Assembly (NCBI GenBank): GCA_900471605.1 | Contig: UCEY01000046.1 | Coordinates: 109,660-173,659, forward strand | DNA from: Hyphomicrobiales bacterium | GTDB taxonomy: Bacteria; Pseudomonadota; Alphaproteobacteria; Rhizobiales; Rhizobiaceae | Length of the DNA: 64,000 bases | Direction of reading: 5' to 3' | Shown: piece after piece, positions 25,544-35,415 of the stretch | Layout of the letters: every line of letters starts with the position of its first letter | Numbering within the stretch: position 1 is the first letter of the stretch | Position numbers and translations under genes: made by a program | Notes under the pieces: model-generated | Seen by the model: the letters and a program-made list of their open reading frames with translations, nothing else | Told to the model about the DNA's origin: nothing | The model's database searches: none

Positions 25544-26440
25544 TCAGAGCGCCGTTTCCTCGGAATTCGTCTTGATGATGTTGATGAAGGCTTCGGCGGT
25601 CCAGGAGAGCGGCGCGCCGGGCATGGTGATGATGCCGTAATCGGCCACCTTGTCCGGCAGAAAGGGTCGCATGGCGATCGCGTCGCTGCGGAAAAACTCG
25701 GCGATCAGCGACGGCACGATGGCGATGCCGAGCCCCTGGGCGGCGCAGGCGCAGGCGGTTTCGACCGAATGGACTTCCAGGCTGCAGCGATAGGTCGGCA
25801 CCATGCGACGCAGTTCGTGTTCCAGTTCGTTGCGGTTGACGCGCTGCCGGCCGAGCAGGATCAGGTCGTTGCGGGCAAGATCGTTGACGTCGATCGCCTG
25901 CTTGGCGGCCAGCGGATGGCCGGCCGGCATGACGCAGGTCGTGCCGCTGGTAAAAAGCGGCCGCGTTTCGAAGGAATGTTCCTCCGGCGGCAGGCGGACG
26001 AAGCCGAGATCGGCGACGCGGCCGCGCACCATCCGCTCGATCGCATCATAGGGGCCGCTCAAGATTTCCACCGTCACCCGCGGATGATCCGCCTTGAAGC
26101 GGGCAAGGATCGGCGGCAGCATGGTGGTCGCCAGGCTGTGCGGGAAAGCGACACGGATCAGCGCCTCTCCAAAAGCTCCTGAGCGGACGTCGCCGACCTT
26201 GATGCGCAGACGGGCGACGCTCTGGGCGACGTCGTCCACCTCGTCGACCAGCAGATGCGCTTCCGGCCGCGGGATGAGCCGGCCCTTGTCGCGCAGGAAA
26301 AGCTCGCGGCCGATTTCCTCTTCCAGCGAGGCCAGCTGGCGGCTGATCGCCGACTGTGACAGGCCGAGCTGGGCGGCCGCCGCCATGGTCGAGCCGGTGT
26401 CCATGATCGTCTTGAAGATTTCGAGCTGCTTGAAATTCAT
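25544..26440 (-). CDS. LysR family transcriptional regulator
   Basis: A 298-aa LysR-type regulator. The N-terminal helix-turn-helix is TMAAAAQLGLSQSAISRQLASLE and the effector domain follows from about residue 90. It is transcribed divergently from the Dpp-type peptide ABC operon, with a 210-bp intergenic region holding several inverted repeats. It is the likely activator of that operon; the effector is unknown but could be the imported peptide or amino-acid derivative. Confidence 0.87.
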   Translation of the reverse strand: MNFKQLEIFKTIMDTGSTMAAAAQLGLSQSAISRQLASLEEEIGRELFLRDKGRLIPRPEAHLLVDEVDDVAQSVARLRIKVGDVRSGAFGEALIRVAFPHSLATTMLPPILARFKADHPRVTVEILSGPYDAIERMVRGRVADLGFVRLPPEEHSFETRPLFTSGTTCVMPAGHPLAAKQAIDVNDLARNDLILLGRQRVNRNELEHELRRMVPTYRCSLEVHSVETACACAAQGLGIAIVPSLIAEFFRSDAIAMRPFLPDKVADYGIITMPGAPLSWTAEAFINIIKTNSEETAL

Positions 26441-26500
26441 GCCGCGATCCTACGGAAGGCGGCGGCGAACACAAGCAAAGACATCGAACAGGGTTTCTAC

Positions 26501-26544
26501 GCGCAAAACGCATAGGACAATGCATTCCACGCATAATATTGCGC
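26501..26544. promoter_or_regulatory. Inverted-repeat region upstream of the peptide ABC operon
   Basis: In the LysR/ABC divergent region GCGCAA (26501-26506) is mirrored by TTGCGC (26539-26544), with a smaller GCAT-N6-ATGC (26510-26523) inside and an AT-rich CATAATATT stretch near the end. Nested symmetric sites of this kind are usual for LysR recognition and activation half-sites. Assignment is tentative. Confidence 0.35.
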
Positions 26545-26600
26545 ATCCTCCCCGGCTCGCTATCGTTGGTCACAACAAAGAGAAAAAGGGAACGTCTTTC

Positions 26601-26654
26601 ATGAGAATTCTCTGTCCCTGCGGGACAAAGGGTAAGCAGGAGCGCACGTCATGA
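26601..26654 (+). CDS. Possible 17-aa leader peptide of the peptide ABC operon
   Basis: A very short reading frame MRILCPCGTKGKQERTS has AAGGGA about nine bases upstream. Its stop overlaps the start of the first permease gene (ATGA at 26651-26654), so it would be translationally coupled. A 6-bp stem with 3-nt loop (26613-26627, TGTCCC/GGGACA) lies inside it. It could be a regulatory leader or an accidental frame; no family resemblance is claimed. Confidence 0.3.
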   Translation: MRILCPCGTKGKQERTS

Positions 26655-27625
26655 CGGTTTTCGTCATCCGCCGCTTCCTCCAGAGCATCGCCGTCCTCAT
26701 CGTGACGGCGGTCATCGTCTTCATCGGCATCTATGCGATCGGCGATCCGGCAGAAATGCTGATCGCCCCGGATGCGAGCCCGGCGGAACGCGCCCAGGTG
26801 GTCGCCTCGCTCGGCCTAGACAAGCCGCTCTGGGAACAGTTCTTCACCTTCGCCTGGAACGCGCTTCACGGCGATCTCGGCCGTTCCTTCGTCTTCAACC
26901 GCCCGTCGATCGCGCTCATCTTCGAACGCCTGCCGGCAACGCTGGAGCTGACGCTGACCGGTCTCGTCTTTGCACTGGTTCTCGGCATTCCGCTCGGCCT
27001 TCTCTCCGGCCTGAAGCCGAACAGCGCCACCGACGAAGTGATCATGACCGGCTCGATCTTCGGTTTTTCGCTGCCGAGCTTCTGGCAGGGCATGATGCTG
27101 ATCATGATCTTTTCCGTCTGGCTCGGCTGGCTGCCCTCCACGGGGCGCGGGCAGATGGGCGAGTTCCTCGGCATCCATTCGAGCCTGTTCACGCTGGACG
27201 GCCTGACGCATCTCATCCTGCCGGCGATCAACCTGTCGCTGTTCAAGCTGTCGCTGGTAATCCGCCTGACCCGCACCGGCGTGCGCGAGACCATGCCGCT
27301 CGATTTCGTGAAATTCGCACGCGCCAAGGGCATTTCAGAACGCCGCATCGTCTTCGTGCATGTGTTCAAGAACATCCTGATCCCGCTGATCACCGTGATC
27401 GGGCTGGAACTCGGCAGCATGCTCGCCTTTGCGGTCGTCACCGAGACGATCTTCGCCTGGCCGGGCATCGGCAAGCTGTTGATCGACAGCATCATGCGGC
27501 TCGACCGGCCGGTCGTGGTCGCCTACCTGCTGGTCATCGTCAGCCTGTTCATCTTCATCAATTTCGTGGTCGATGTGCTCTATTCGCTGGTCGATCCGCG
27601 GGTTCGTCTGGGAGGCGCCCAATGA
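26651..27625 (+). CDS. Peptide/nickel-type ABC transporter permease (DppB-like)
   Basis: A 324-aa inner-membrane permease of the Dpp/Opp family. It begins FVIRRFLQSIAVLIVTAVIVF, the usual first helix, and carries the conserved loop DFVKFARAKGISERRIVFVHVFKNILIPLITVIG. It starts a five-gene transporter operon in the order permease, permease, ATPase, ATPase, binding protein. AGGAG is placed eight bases before the ATG. Confidence 0.9.
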   Translation: MTVFVIRRFLQSIAVLIVTAVIVFIGIYAIGDPAEMLIAPDASPAERAQVVASLGLDKPLWEQFFTFAWNALHGDLGRSFVFNRPSIALIFERLPATLELTLTGLVFALVLGIPLGLLSGLKPNSATDEVIMTGSIFGFSLPSFWQGMMLIMIFSVWLGWLPSTGRGQMGEFLGIHSSLFTLDGLTHLILPAINLSLFKLSLVIRLTRTGVRETMPLDFVKFARAKGISERRIVFVHVFKNILIPLITVIGLELGSMLAFAVVTETIFAWPGIGKLLIDSIMRLDRPVVVAYLLVIVSLFIFINFVVDVLYSLVDPRVRLGGAQ

Positions 27626-28521
27626 GCGCGCGCGCCCTTTTCGCAGAAGATATGCTGCTCGGCCGGCTGGTTACCGGCATCGGCCGCAGCCCGAAGGCCG
27701 TCATCGCCGCCGTCGTCTGCATCATCCTGCTGTTTGCCGCGATCGTCGGCCCCTATCTGACGCCGCAGAACCCTTATGACCTCGCGGTTCTCGACATCCT
27801 CGATTCCAAGCTGCCGCCCGGCTCGCAGAGCATGGACGGCCTGAACTATTGGCTCGGCACCGACGGACAGGGCCGCGACATGTTTTCCGCGATGATCTAC
27901 GGGTTGCGAACCAGCCTCGGCGTCGGCGTGTTTTCCGGCATCGTCGCACTTCTGGTCGGCACCGTGCTTGGCCTGATTGCCGCCTATTTCGGCGGACGGA
28001 TTGACACGCTGATCATGCGCGTGGTCGACCTGATGCTCGGTTTTCCGACCATTCTCGTGGCGCTGATGCTGCTCGCGCTTCTCGGCCAGGGGCTGTGGAA
28101 GGTGATCTTCGCGCTGATCCTGGTGCAATGGGCGACGTTTGCCCGCGCCGTCAGGAGCGCGGCACTGGTCGAGAAGAACAAGGATTATGTCGAGGCGGCG
28201 GTAACGCTCGGGATCGGCACGCCGCGCATCCTGCTTGGCCATATCCTGCCGAACTGCCTGCCGCCGCTGATCGTCATCGGTATGCTTCAGGTGGCGAACG
28301 CGATTTCGGCCGAAGCGACGCTGTCCTTCCTCGGCATCGGCCTGCCGATCACCGAGCCGTCGCTCGGGCTGCTGATCGCCAACGGCTACCAGCTTCTGAT
28401 GTCCGGCGAATACTGGATCAGCGTCTATCCGGGCGTGCTGCTGCTCGTGCTGGTGTTCTCGATCAACATCGTCGGCGATCGGCTGCGCGAAGTTCTGAAT
28501 CCTCGTCTGGGCGAAAGGTGA
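27622..28521 (+). CDS. Peptide/nickel-type ABC transporter permease (DppC-like)
   Basis: A 299-aa permease, the partner of the DppB-like subunit, with the cytoplasmic loop KDYVEAAVTLGIGTPRILLGHILPNCLPPLIV. It overlaps the upstream gene by four bases (ATGA) and has GGGAGG six bases before its start. The FLGIGLPITEPSLGLLIANGYQ segment near the C-terminus is a family hallmark. Confidence 0.9.
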   Translation: MSARALFAEDMLLGRLVTGIGRSPKAVIAAVVCIILLFAAIVGPYLTPQNPYDLAVLDILDSKLPPGSQSMDGLNYWLGTDGQGRDMFSAMIYGLRTSLGVGVFSGIVALLVGTVLGLIAAYFGGRIDTLIMRVVDLMLGFPTILVALMLLALLGQGLWKVIFALILVQWATFARAVRSAALVEKNKDYVEAAVTLGIGTPRILLGHILPNCLPPLIVIGMLQVANAISAEATLSFLGIGLPITEPSLGLLIANGYQLLMSGEYWISVYPGVLLLVLVFSINIVGDRLREVLNPRLGER

Positions 28522-28526
28522 GCGCT

Positions 28527-29494
28527 ATGACACCCGTCCTCGAAGTCAAAAACCTTTCCACCCATTTCATGACCCGCCGCGGCGCCTTGAAGGCCGTCGA
28601 CGACGTGAGCTTCACGGTCGGTCAGCGCGAGATCGTCGGCCTGGTCGGCGAATCCGGCTCCGGCAAATCGATCACCGGTTTCTCGATCCTCGGTCTCGTC
28701 GATCCGCCCGGCCGGGTGGTGAACGGCCAGATCCTGTTCAACGGCGACGACCTGTTGAAGATGTCGCCGGCCGCCATGCGGACGATCCGGGGCAAGCGCA
28801 TCGCGATGATCTTCCAGGATCCGATGATGACGCTCAATCCGGTTCTTTCGGTCGGTACCCAGATGATCGAGACCGTGCAGGCGCATGACCGGGTTTCGCG
28901 CGCGGAGGCACGGCAGCGTTCCCGGGATGCGCTCGGCCTTGTCGGCATTCCCTCGCCGGAAGAGCGGCTGGATTCCTATCCGCATCAGTTTTCCGGCGGC
29001 ATGCGTCAGCGCGTGGCGATCGCCATCGCGCTCTTGCACCGGCCGGACCTGATCATCGCCGACGAGCCGACGACCGCGCTCGACGTGACGATCCAGTCGC
29101 AGATCCTGTTCGAGATCAAGCGGCTCGCCGGCGAGTTCGGCATGGCGCTGATCTGGATCAGCCACGATCTCGGCGTTGTCGCCGCGCTCGCCGACCGGAT
29201 CATGGTCATGTATGCGGGCCGGATCGTCGAAGCGGGCCGGGTCGATGGCGTGCTCACCGAACCGCGGCATCCCTATACGTCCGGCCTGCTCAGCGCCGTG
29301 CCCGCGGCCGTGCCGCGTGGCGAGCCGCTGCGGCCGATCCCGGGCTTCGCCCCCTCGCCGCTGTCGCGTCCTTCCGGCTGCGCCTTCCGCGACCGCTGCG
29401 CCCGCGCCACCGATATCTGCGCCACCGAACCGATGCTCGAGATCGCCGCCGGGCGCGAGTTCCGCTGTTTCCACCCCCATCTCTGGAGCGCCGC

Positions 29495-29498
<4 letters not shown>
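28527..29498 (+). CDS. Peptide ABC transporter ATP-binding protein (DppD-like)
   Basis: A 323-aa ATPase with Walker A GESGSGKS, Q-loop FQDPMMTLNP, signature FSGGMRQRVAIAIAL, Walker B LIIADEP and H-loop ISHD. The C-terminal oligopeptide-transporter domain contains CAFRDRCARATDIC, the cysteine-rich end typical of DppD/OppD. The start at 28527 lies 5 bp after the DppC-like gene. Confidence 0.9.
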
Positions 29499-30550
<1,052 letters not shown>

Positions 30551-30568
30551 AAAGAAGGGAACAGATAT

Positions 30569-32143
30569 ATGAAACCGATGAAATTCCTCCTGGCCGGAGT
30601 TGCGGCCTCGGTCATCGCACTGAGCTCGGCTCAGGCGGCCGACCTGATCCTCGGCAGCGCCACGGAGCCGTCGGCGATCGATCCGCAGTTCTCCCGCACC
30701 GGCAACAACCAGAACATCGCCATGCAGGTCTTCGACCGCCTGGTGCAGACCGATCCGGCGATCAACATCGAGCCGGCGCTTGCCGTGTCCTGGACCAATG
30801 TCGATCCCGTCACATGGCAGATCAAGCTGCGTGACGGCGTCAAATTCCACGACGGCAACCCGCTTACGGCCGAGGACGTAATCTTCTCGCTCACCCGCGC
30901 CAAGGATATTCCCAATAGTCCGGCGCCCTTCTCCGGCAACGTGGCTGTGATCGACAGCATGAAGGCGATCGACAACCTGACGATCGAGATCAAGACCAAG
31001 AAGCCGGCACCCGACTTCATCGAGCAGGTCGGTTTCGTCTACATCGTCGAGAAGAAGGTCGCCCAGGGTGCCTCCATCGAGGACTTCAACAGCGGCAAGG
31101 CGGCGATCGGCACCGGCGCCTACAAGTTCAAGTCCTGGACGCCGGGCGACAACCTGCAGCTCACCCGCAACGACGCCTTCTGGGGCAAGAAGCAGGACTT
31201 CGACAACGTCACGATCAAGTTCATCTCCAACGATGCATCGCGCGTTGCGGCCCTTCGCTCCGGCGCCGTCGACCTGATCGACGCCGTGCCGCCGGGCGAC
31301 GTCAAAACCCTGCAGGGCATTTCCGGCCTCAAGGTCTTCTCGATCGCTTCCTCGCGCATGATCTACCTCGCGCTCGACAGCGCCCGCGACAAGACCCCCT
31401 TCATCACCGACAAGGAGGGCAAGCCGCTCGACAAGAACCCGCTGAAGGACATCAAGGTCCGTACGGCGCTCTCCGAGCTGGTCAACCGCCAGCTGATCAT
31501 CGACCGCATCCTCGACGGTTCGGCGGAAGCAGCCGGCCAGCTGGTGCCTAACGGCGTTGCCGGCAACGATCCGTCGATCAAGGCGCCCGCCATGAACGCC
31601 GAGGACGCCAAGAAGCTGCTGGCGGAAGCCGGCTACAAGGACGGTTTTGGCATCACCATCCACACTTCGAACGACCGTTTCCCCGGCGATGCGGAAGTGG
31701 CGCAGGCGCTCGGCCAGATGTTCGCCCGTGGCGGCCTGAAGGTGAACGGCGTCGTTGCCCAACCTTATAACGTCTATACCAAGGGTGCCGGTGCCGGCGA
31801 ATTCTCCGCCTTCATCTTCTCGCTCGGCAACTCGACGCCGACTTCGGCAACGGGCCTTCGCAACCTGCTGATGACCGTCAACAAGGATGCCGGCACCGGC
31901 TCGTTCAACCGGACGAAATATTCGAACCCGGCCTTCGACCAGGCCATGCAGGCCGCGACTTCGGAGTTCGACGCCAAGAAGCGGGTGGAACTGCTGCAGA
32001 AGGCGACCAAGCTCGTCTTCGCCGACGTGCCGGTCATCCCGCTCTACTGGCAGAAGGTTCACTGGGCCGGCAAGGCGAACCTCTTCTATGTCGCCAACAT
32101 GACGGAAGACACGAGCGCAACGCTTGCAGGCATTGCCAAATAG
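30569..32143 (+). CDS. Peptide-type ABC transporter substrate-binding protein (SBP family 5)
   Basis: A 524-aa periplasmic protein with a signal peptide (MKPMKFLLAGVAASVIALSS-AQAA). The mature protein has the family-5 motif around WQIKLRDGVKFHDGNPLTAEDVIFSL. It closes the transporter operon, 18 bp after the DppF-like gene, and has AAGGGA upstream. Dpp-type proteins bind di/oligopeptides, opines or related compounds; the specific ligand is not evident. Confidence 0.9.
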   Translation: MKPMKFLLAGVAASVIALSSAQAADLILGSATEPSAIDPQFSRTGNNQNIAMQVFDRLVQTDPAINIEPALAVSWTNVDPVTWQIKLRDGVKFHDGNPLTAEDVIFSLTRAKDIPNSPAPFSGNVAVIDSMKAIDNLTIEIKTKKPAPDFIEQVGFVYIVEKKVAQGASIEDFNSGKAAIGTGAYKFKSWTPGDNLQLTRNDAFWGKKQDFDNVTIKFISNDASRVAALRSGAVDLIDAVPPGDVKTLQGISGLKVFSIASSRMIYLALDSARDKTPFITDKEGKPLDKNPLKDIKVRTALSELVNRQLIIDRILDGSAEAAGQLVPNGVAGNDPSIKAPAMNAEDAKKLLAEAGYKDGFGITIHTSNDRFPGDAEVAQALGQMFARGGLKVNGVVAQPYNVYTKGAGAGEFSAFIFSLGNSTPTSATGLRNLLMTVNKDAGTGSFNRTKYSNPAFDQAMQAATSEFDAKKRVELLQKATKLVFADVPVIPLYWQKVHWAGKANLFYVANMTEDTSATLAGIAK

Positions 32144-32197
32144 GCTCTCTGCCGAGGAGAGGGCCGGCCTGTCCACACGGGTCGAAGCCCTCTCTGC

Positions 32198-32288
32198 CGT
32201 CATCCTCGGGCTTGGGCTTGTCCCGAGGATCTGCAAACGGCTGATTTCTGACGTGGTTAGATCCTCGGGACAAGCCCGAGGATGAGGC
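32198..32288. repeat. RIME-like palindromic intergenic repeat, copy 2
   Basis: About 90 bp with inverted halves. The first half carries ATCCTCGG...CCGAGGAT (32202-32230) and the second ATCCTCGGG-ACAAG-CCCGAGGAT (32261-32283). The two halves are also inverted copies of each other apart from a 6-bp GGCTTG duplication in the first. It shares the GCAAACG core with copy 1 at 12693-12777. It lies between the binding-protein gene and the CocE-like hydrolase and fills most of the 207-bp gap. Confidence 0.85.
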
Positions 32289-32350
32289 GGAGTACGGGGC
32301 GAAGGTTTGTCATCAAACTGGTTCCTCCCAATATTTTTGAGGATATGGAC

Positions 32351-34255
32351 ATGGATACCCTGACGCCATCGCGCTTCGAGGTGATAACCGACGACGTGAT
32401 CGTCGAGCGCGATGTGATGGTGACGATGCGCGACGGCGTAAAGCTCGCGACGGACATCTACCGCCCGGCCAAGGACGGCAAGGTGATCGAGGGGCGGCTG
32501 CCCGCGATCATGGAACGCACGCCCTACGGCAAGGCGGAGCGCTCGCGTTCCGAGATCGAAGTCGGCATGGCGGAGCCGATGAAGCGTCACGAGGTGGCGA
32601 GCTATTTCGTCCGGGCGGGATATGCGGTGATCTACCAGGATTGCCGCGGCCGCCACAATTCCGAGGGCCAGTTCAGCAAGTACATTTCCGAGGCCGCGGA
32701 CGGCTACGATGCCGCGCGCTGGCTGGTGGAACAGGACTGGTCGAACGGCCAATTCGGGACGATGGGCCTTTCCTATGCGGCCCATACGCAGGCGGCACTC
32801 GCCTGCCTCAACCCGCCGGGGCTGGCCTGCATGGTGATGGATTCGGGCGGCTTTTCAAACGCCTACCAATGCGGCATCCGCCAGGGTGGCGCATTCGAGC
32901 TGAAGCAGGCGACCTGGGCCTACAACCAGGCAATCGGCGAGGGTGATGACCTGGCGCGCGCCGCGATCGAGGCGGAGGATATCCGCGCCTGGTTCGGCGT
33001 CATGCCGTGGAGCGAAGGCAACTCTCCGGTTCGCTGGATGCCGGAATACGAGAGCTACCTGCTCGACCAGTGGCGCAGCGGCACGTTCGACGAAAGCTGG
33101 CGCCGCGTCGGGCTTTACATGGAAGGGTTCTACGAGACCTTCCCGGAAGTGCCGATCGTGCTGATGTCGAGCTGGTACGACGCCTATGTGAAATCGACGC
33201 TCGACAACTACCGTGGTCTTTCCGGCAACGACAGCCGGCCACTGCAGCTGATCATGGGGCCGTGGCTGCACGGCAATCGCAACACGACGCTTGCCGGCGA
33301 CACCTCCTTCGGGCCGACTGCGCCGCTTGGCGGCAATGTCACAGAAAGCTGGCTCGCGTTTCGCCGCAACTGGTTCGACCACTGGCTGAAGGGCAAGGAC
33401 AACACGGTTTCCCAGGAGCCGGCGGTGCGCGCCTTCGTGATGGGCGGCGGATCCGGCACGCGCAATGCCGATGGCCGGCTGGACCACGGCGGGCGTTGGA
33501 TCGAGGCGGCGGACTGGCCGCTGCCGGAAACGGAATTCCGAAACTACTACATCCACGAAAACGGCTCGCTTTCGTGCGACAAGCCGAAGGCGGACGCCGC
33601 GCCCTTCACCTACGACTTCGACCCGAGGAACCCGGTGCCGACCATCGGCGGTTCGCTGACCAGCGGCCAGCCGATCTTCGAAGGCGGCGGTTTCGACCAG
33701 CGCGAGGGTGAGAAGTTCTACGGCTCGAAACATCCGGGCCTGCCGCTTTCGGCACGCGCCGACGTACTTTCGTTCGAGACGGAACCGCTGAGCGAGGACG
33801 TGGCTGTGGTCGGGCCGATCACGGTCGAGCTCTACGCCTCCTCCGATGCGCCGGACACGGATTTCACTGCAAAACTCGTCGACGTCTACCCGCCGAGCAC
33901 GGATTACCCCACCGGCTATGCACTCAACGTTACCGACGGGATCATCCGCTGCCGCTACCGGAAGTCGTTCGAGAAGCCGGAGCCGATCGCCAAGGGCGAG
34001 GTGTTCAAGGTCACGATCGAGCCGTTCGCGACCGCCAACCTCTTCGCCAAGGGCCACCGCATCCGGCTGGACATCTCCTCGTCCAACTTTCCGAAGTACG
34101 ACATCAATCCAAATAGCTATGCTCCGGAAGGCCGTGGACGCACAAGCCAAGTGGCCCGCAACACGGTTTTCTGCGATGGTACGCGGCCATCTGCCATCCG
34201 CCTGCCGATCGTCGGCGAAACGGCAATGGTGGCGCTGAAGCCCGTCGCGAAATGA
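32351..34255 (+). CDS. CocE/NonD (X-Pro dipeptidyl-peptidase S15-like) hydrolase
   Basis: A 634-aa alpha/beta-hydrolase of the CocE/alpha-amino-acid ester hydrolase class. The nucleophile elbow GTMGLSYAA gives the Ser, SSWYDAYVKS the Asp and GPWLHGNRN the His. A C-terminal jelly-roll domain follows from about residue 400 (ADVLSFETEPLSEDVAVVGPITVELYASS). No signal peptide is seen. ATG 32351 was chosen because GAGGA lies seven bases upstream; the ATG at 32345 is too close to it. It follows the peptide importer and may cleave the imported ester, amide or peptide. Confidence 0.86.
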   Translation: MDTLTPSRFEVITDDVIVERDVMVTMRDGVKLATDIYRPAKDGKVIEGRLPAIMERTPYGKAERSRSEIEVGMAEPMKRHEVASYFVRAGYAVIYQDCRGRHNSEGQFSKYISEAADGYDAARWLVEQDWSNGQFGTMGLSYAAHTQAALACLNPPGLACMVMDSGGFSNAYQCGIRQGGAFELKQATWAYNQAIGEGDDLARAAIEAEDIRAWFGVMPWSEGNSPVRWMPEYESYLLDQWRSGTFDESWRRVGLYMEGFYETFPEVPIVLMSSWYDAYVKSTLDNYRGLSGNDSRPLQLIMGPWLHGNRNTTLAGDTSFGPTAPLGGNVTESWLAFRRNWFDHWLKGKDNTVSQEPAVRAFVMGGGSGTRNADGRLDHGGRWIEAADWPLPETEFRNYYIHENGSLSCDKPKADAAPFTYDFDPRNPVPTIGGSLTSGQPIFEGGGFDQREGEKFYGSKHPGLPLSARADVLSFETEPLSEDVAVVGPITVELYASSDAPDTDFTAKLVDVYPPSTDYPTGYALNVTDGIIRCRYRKSFEKPEPIAKGEVFKVTIEPFATANLFAKGHRIRLDISSSNFPKYDINPNSYAPEGRGRTSQVARNTVFCDGTRPSAIRLPIVGETAMVALKPVAK

Positions 34256-34263
34256 ACTGAACC

Positions 34264-35415
34264 ATGCTCACCGTCGCCGTTACCGGCCAGATCCTGATCC
34301 ACGGCCCCCTCGACCTCTGCGGCGAGGGGCAGGCCGAGGTGCGAGATTTCCTGGAGGCGGATGTCGCCTTCGGCAATCTCGAGGCGACGGTAGAGACGGC
34401 GGGAGCATGGCCGACCAAGACGAAGACGCTGCACCTGGCGACGCCGGAGGCGCTCGTCTCGGTGCGGGAACTCGGCCTTCACGCGGTGACGCATGCCAAC
34501 AACCACGCCTTCGATCTCGGTCCGCCGGGCATCGCCTCGACGCGCGCCGCGGTGGAAACGGCGGGATTGAAGCTCGCCGGCAGTGGAGCGGATATCGAGC
34601 AGGCCGCGGCACCCGCGATCGTGCCGGGACCTCACAAATCGCTTGCCATATTCTCCGTCGACCTCGGGCCGCAGCCGGACATCAACTATGCCTCGGCGGA
34701 GCGCGCCGGCATCGCACCGCTGCGAATGAAACGGACCGTGAGCGTGCCGGCCGACGAATTCGAGACGCTGAAGCGGATCGTCGTGACGCTCGGCGACGAC
34801 AAGCGCGGCGCCGCGCGTGCCGCTGTCGGTTATGACGCCGGCGAACGTCCGGATCTCGACGTCTTCGGCACGTCCGTCGTTTCCGGCGAGGCGATTGCAG
34901 CCCGCTGGGCGGCCAACGAGAAGGACATGCAGAGGCTTGCCGACGGCATCGACGCCGCGAAGACGATAGGGGATCTGGTCGCGGTGGCGATCCACGGCCA
35001 TCACTGGGATGCGAACTGGAAAACGACGCCCGACTGGCTCATCGATCTCTGCCGCAGCTTGATCGACAGGGGTGCGGACCTGGTGCTCGGTACCGGCGCG
35101 CCCGTCATGCAGCCGATCGCATTTCACCGGGGACGGGCGATCATCGCCGGATTGGGCAATTTCGTCTTCCACACCGGACGGCCCGCGACCTATGACGAAA
35201 AGGGCGTCGATGTCTGGCGCAGCGCCGCAATCCGGCTGACGCTCGCCGACGACGGCGCGTGCGAAAAACTTGAGCTGCTGCCGGTTTCGGTCGGCAGGCC
35301 GGTAGATCACGGCTTGCCTCTGGGGCCGATTCCGCTGCGAGGGCCGGACGCAGACGATATCAGGGAAAGAGCCCTTTCCGGGCTTTCGGCTGCAGACCGG
35401 CAGCGCGTCGCCTGA
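34264..35415 (+). CDS. CapA family (PGA_cap metallophosphatase-fold) protein
   Basis: A 383-aa CapA-like protein. Its conserved segments are FGNLEATVE, HANNHAFDLGPPGIASTRAAVETAGLKLAGSG and AIHGHHWD, the likely metal ligands. CapA proteins are best known from poly-gamma-glutamate capsule genes, but many soluble homologues occur in catabolic clusters. No signal peptide or membrane anchor is visible, so a capsule role is unlikely. It starts 8 bp after the CocE-like gene and ends next to the convergent response-regulator gene. Confidence 0.85.
   Translation: MLTVAVTGQILIHGPLDLCGEGQAEVRDFLEADVAFGNLEATVETAGAWPTKTKTLHLATPEALVSVRELGLHAVTHANNHAFDLGPPGIASTRAAVETAGLKLAGSGADIEQAAAPAIVPGPHKSLAIFSVDLGPQPDINYASAERAGIAPLRMKRTVSVPADEFETLKRIVVTLGDDKRGAARAAVGYDAGERPDLDVFGTSVVSGEAIAARWAANEKDMQRLADGIDAAKTIGDLVAVAIHGHHWDANWKTTPDWLIDLCRSLIDRGADLVLGTGAPVMQPIAFHRGRAIIAGLGNFVFHTGRPATYDEKGVDVWRSAAIRLTLADDGACEKLELLPVSVGRPVDHGLPLGPIPLRGPDADDIRERALSGLSAADRQRVA

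Noticed and set aside
32144..32350. Insertion-sequence remnant between the binding-protein gene and CocE gene
   Set aside because: The repeat has no coding capacity, no target duplication that I can see, and matches the short palindromic element class.
34264..35415. Capsule biosynthesis (poly-gamma-glutamate) locus
   Set aside because: CapA-like protein lacks a membrane anchor and no capB/capC or ligase genes are nearby.
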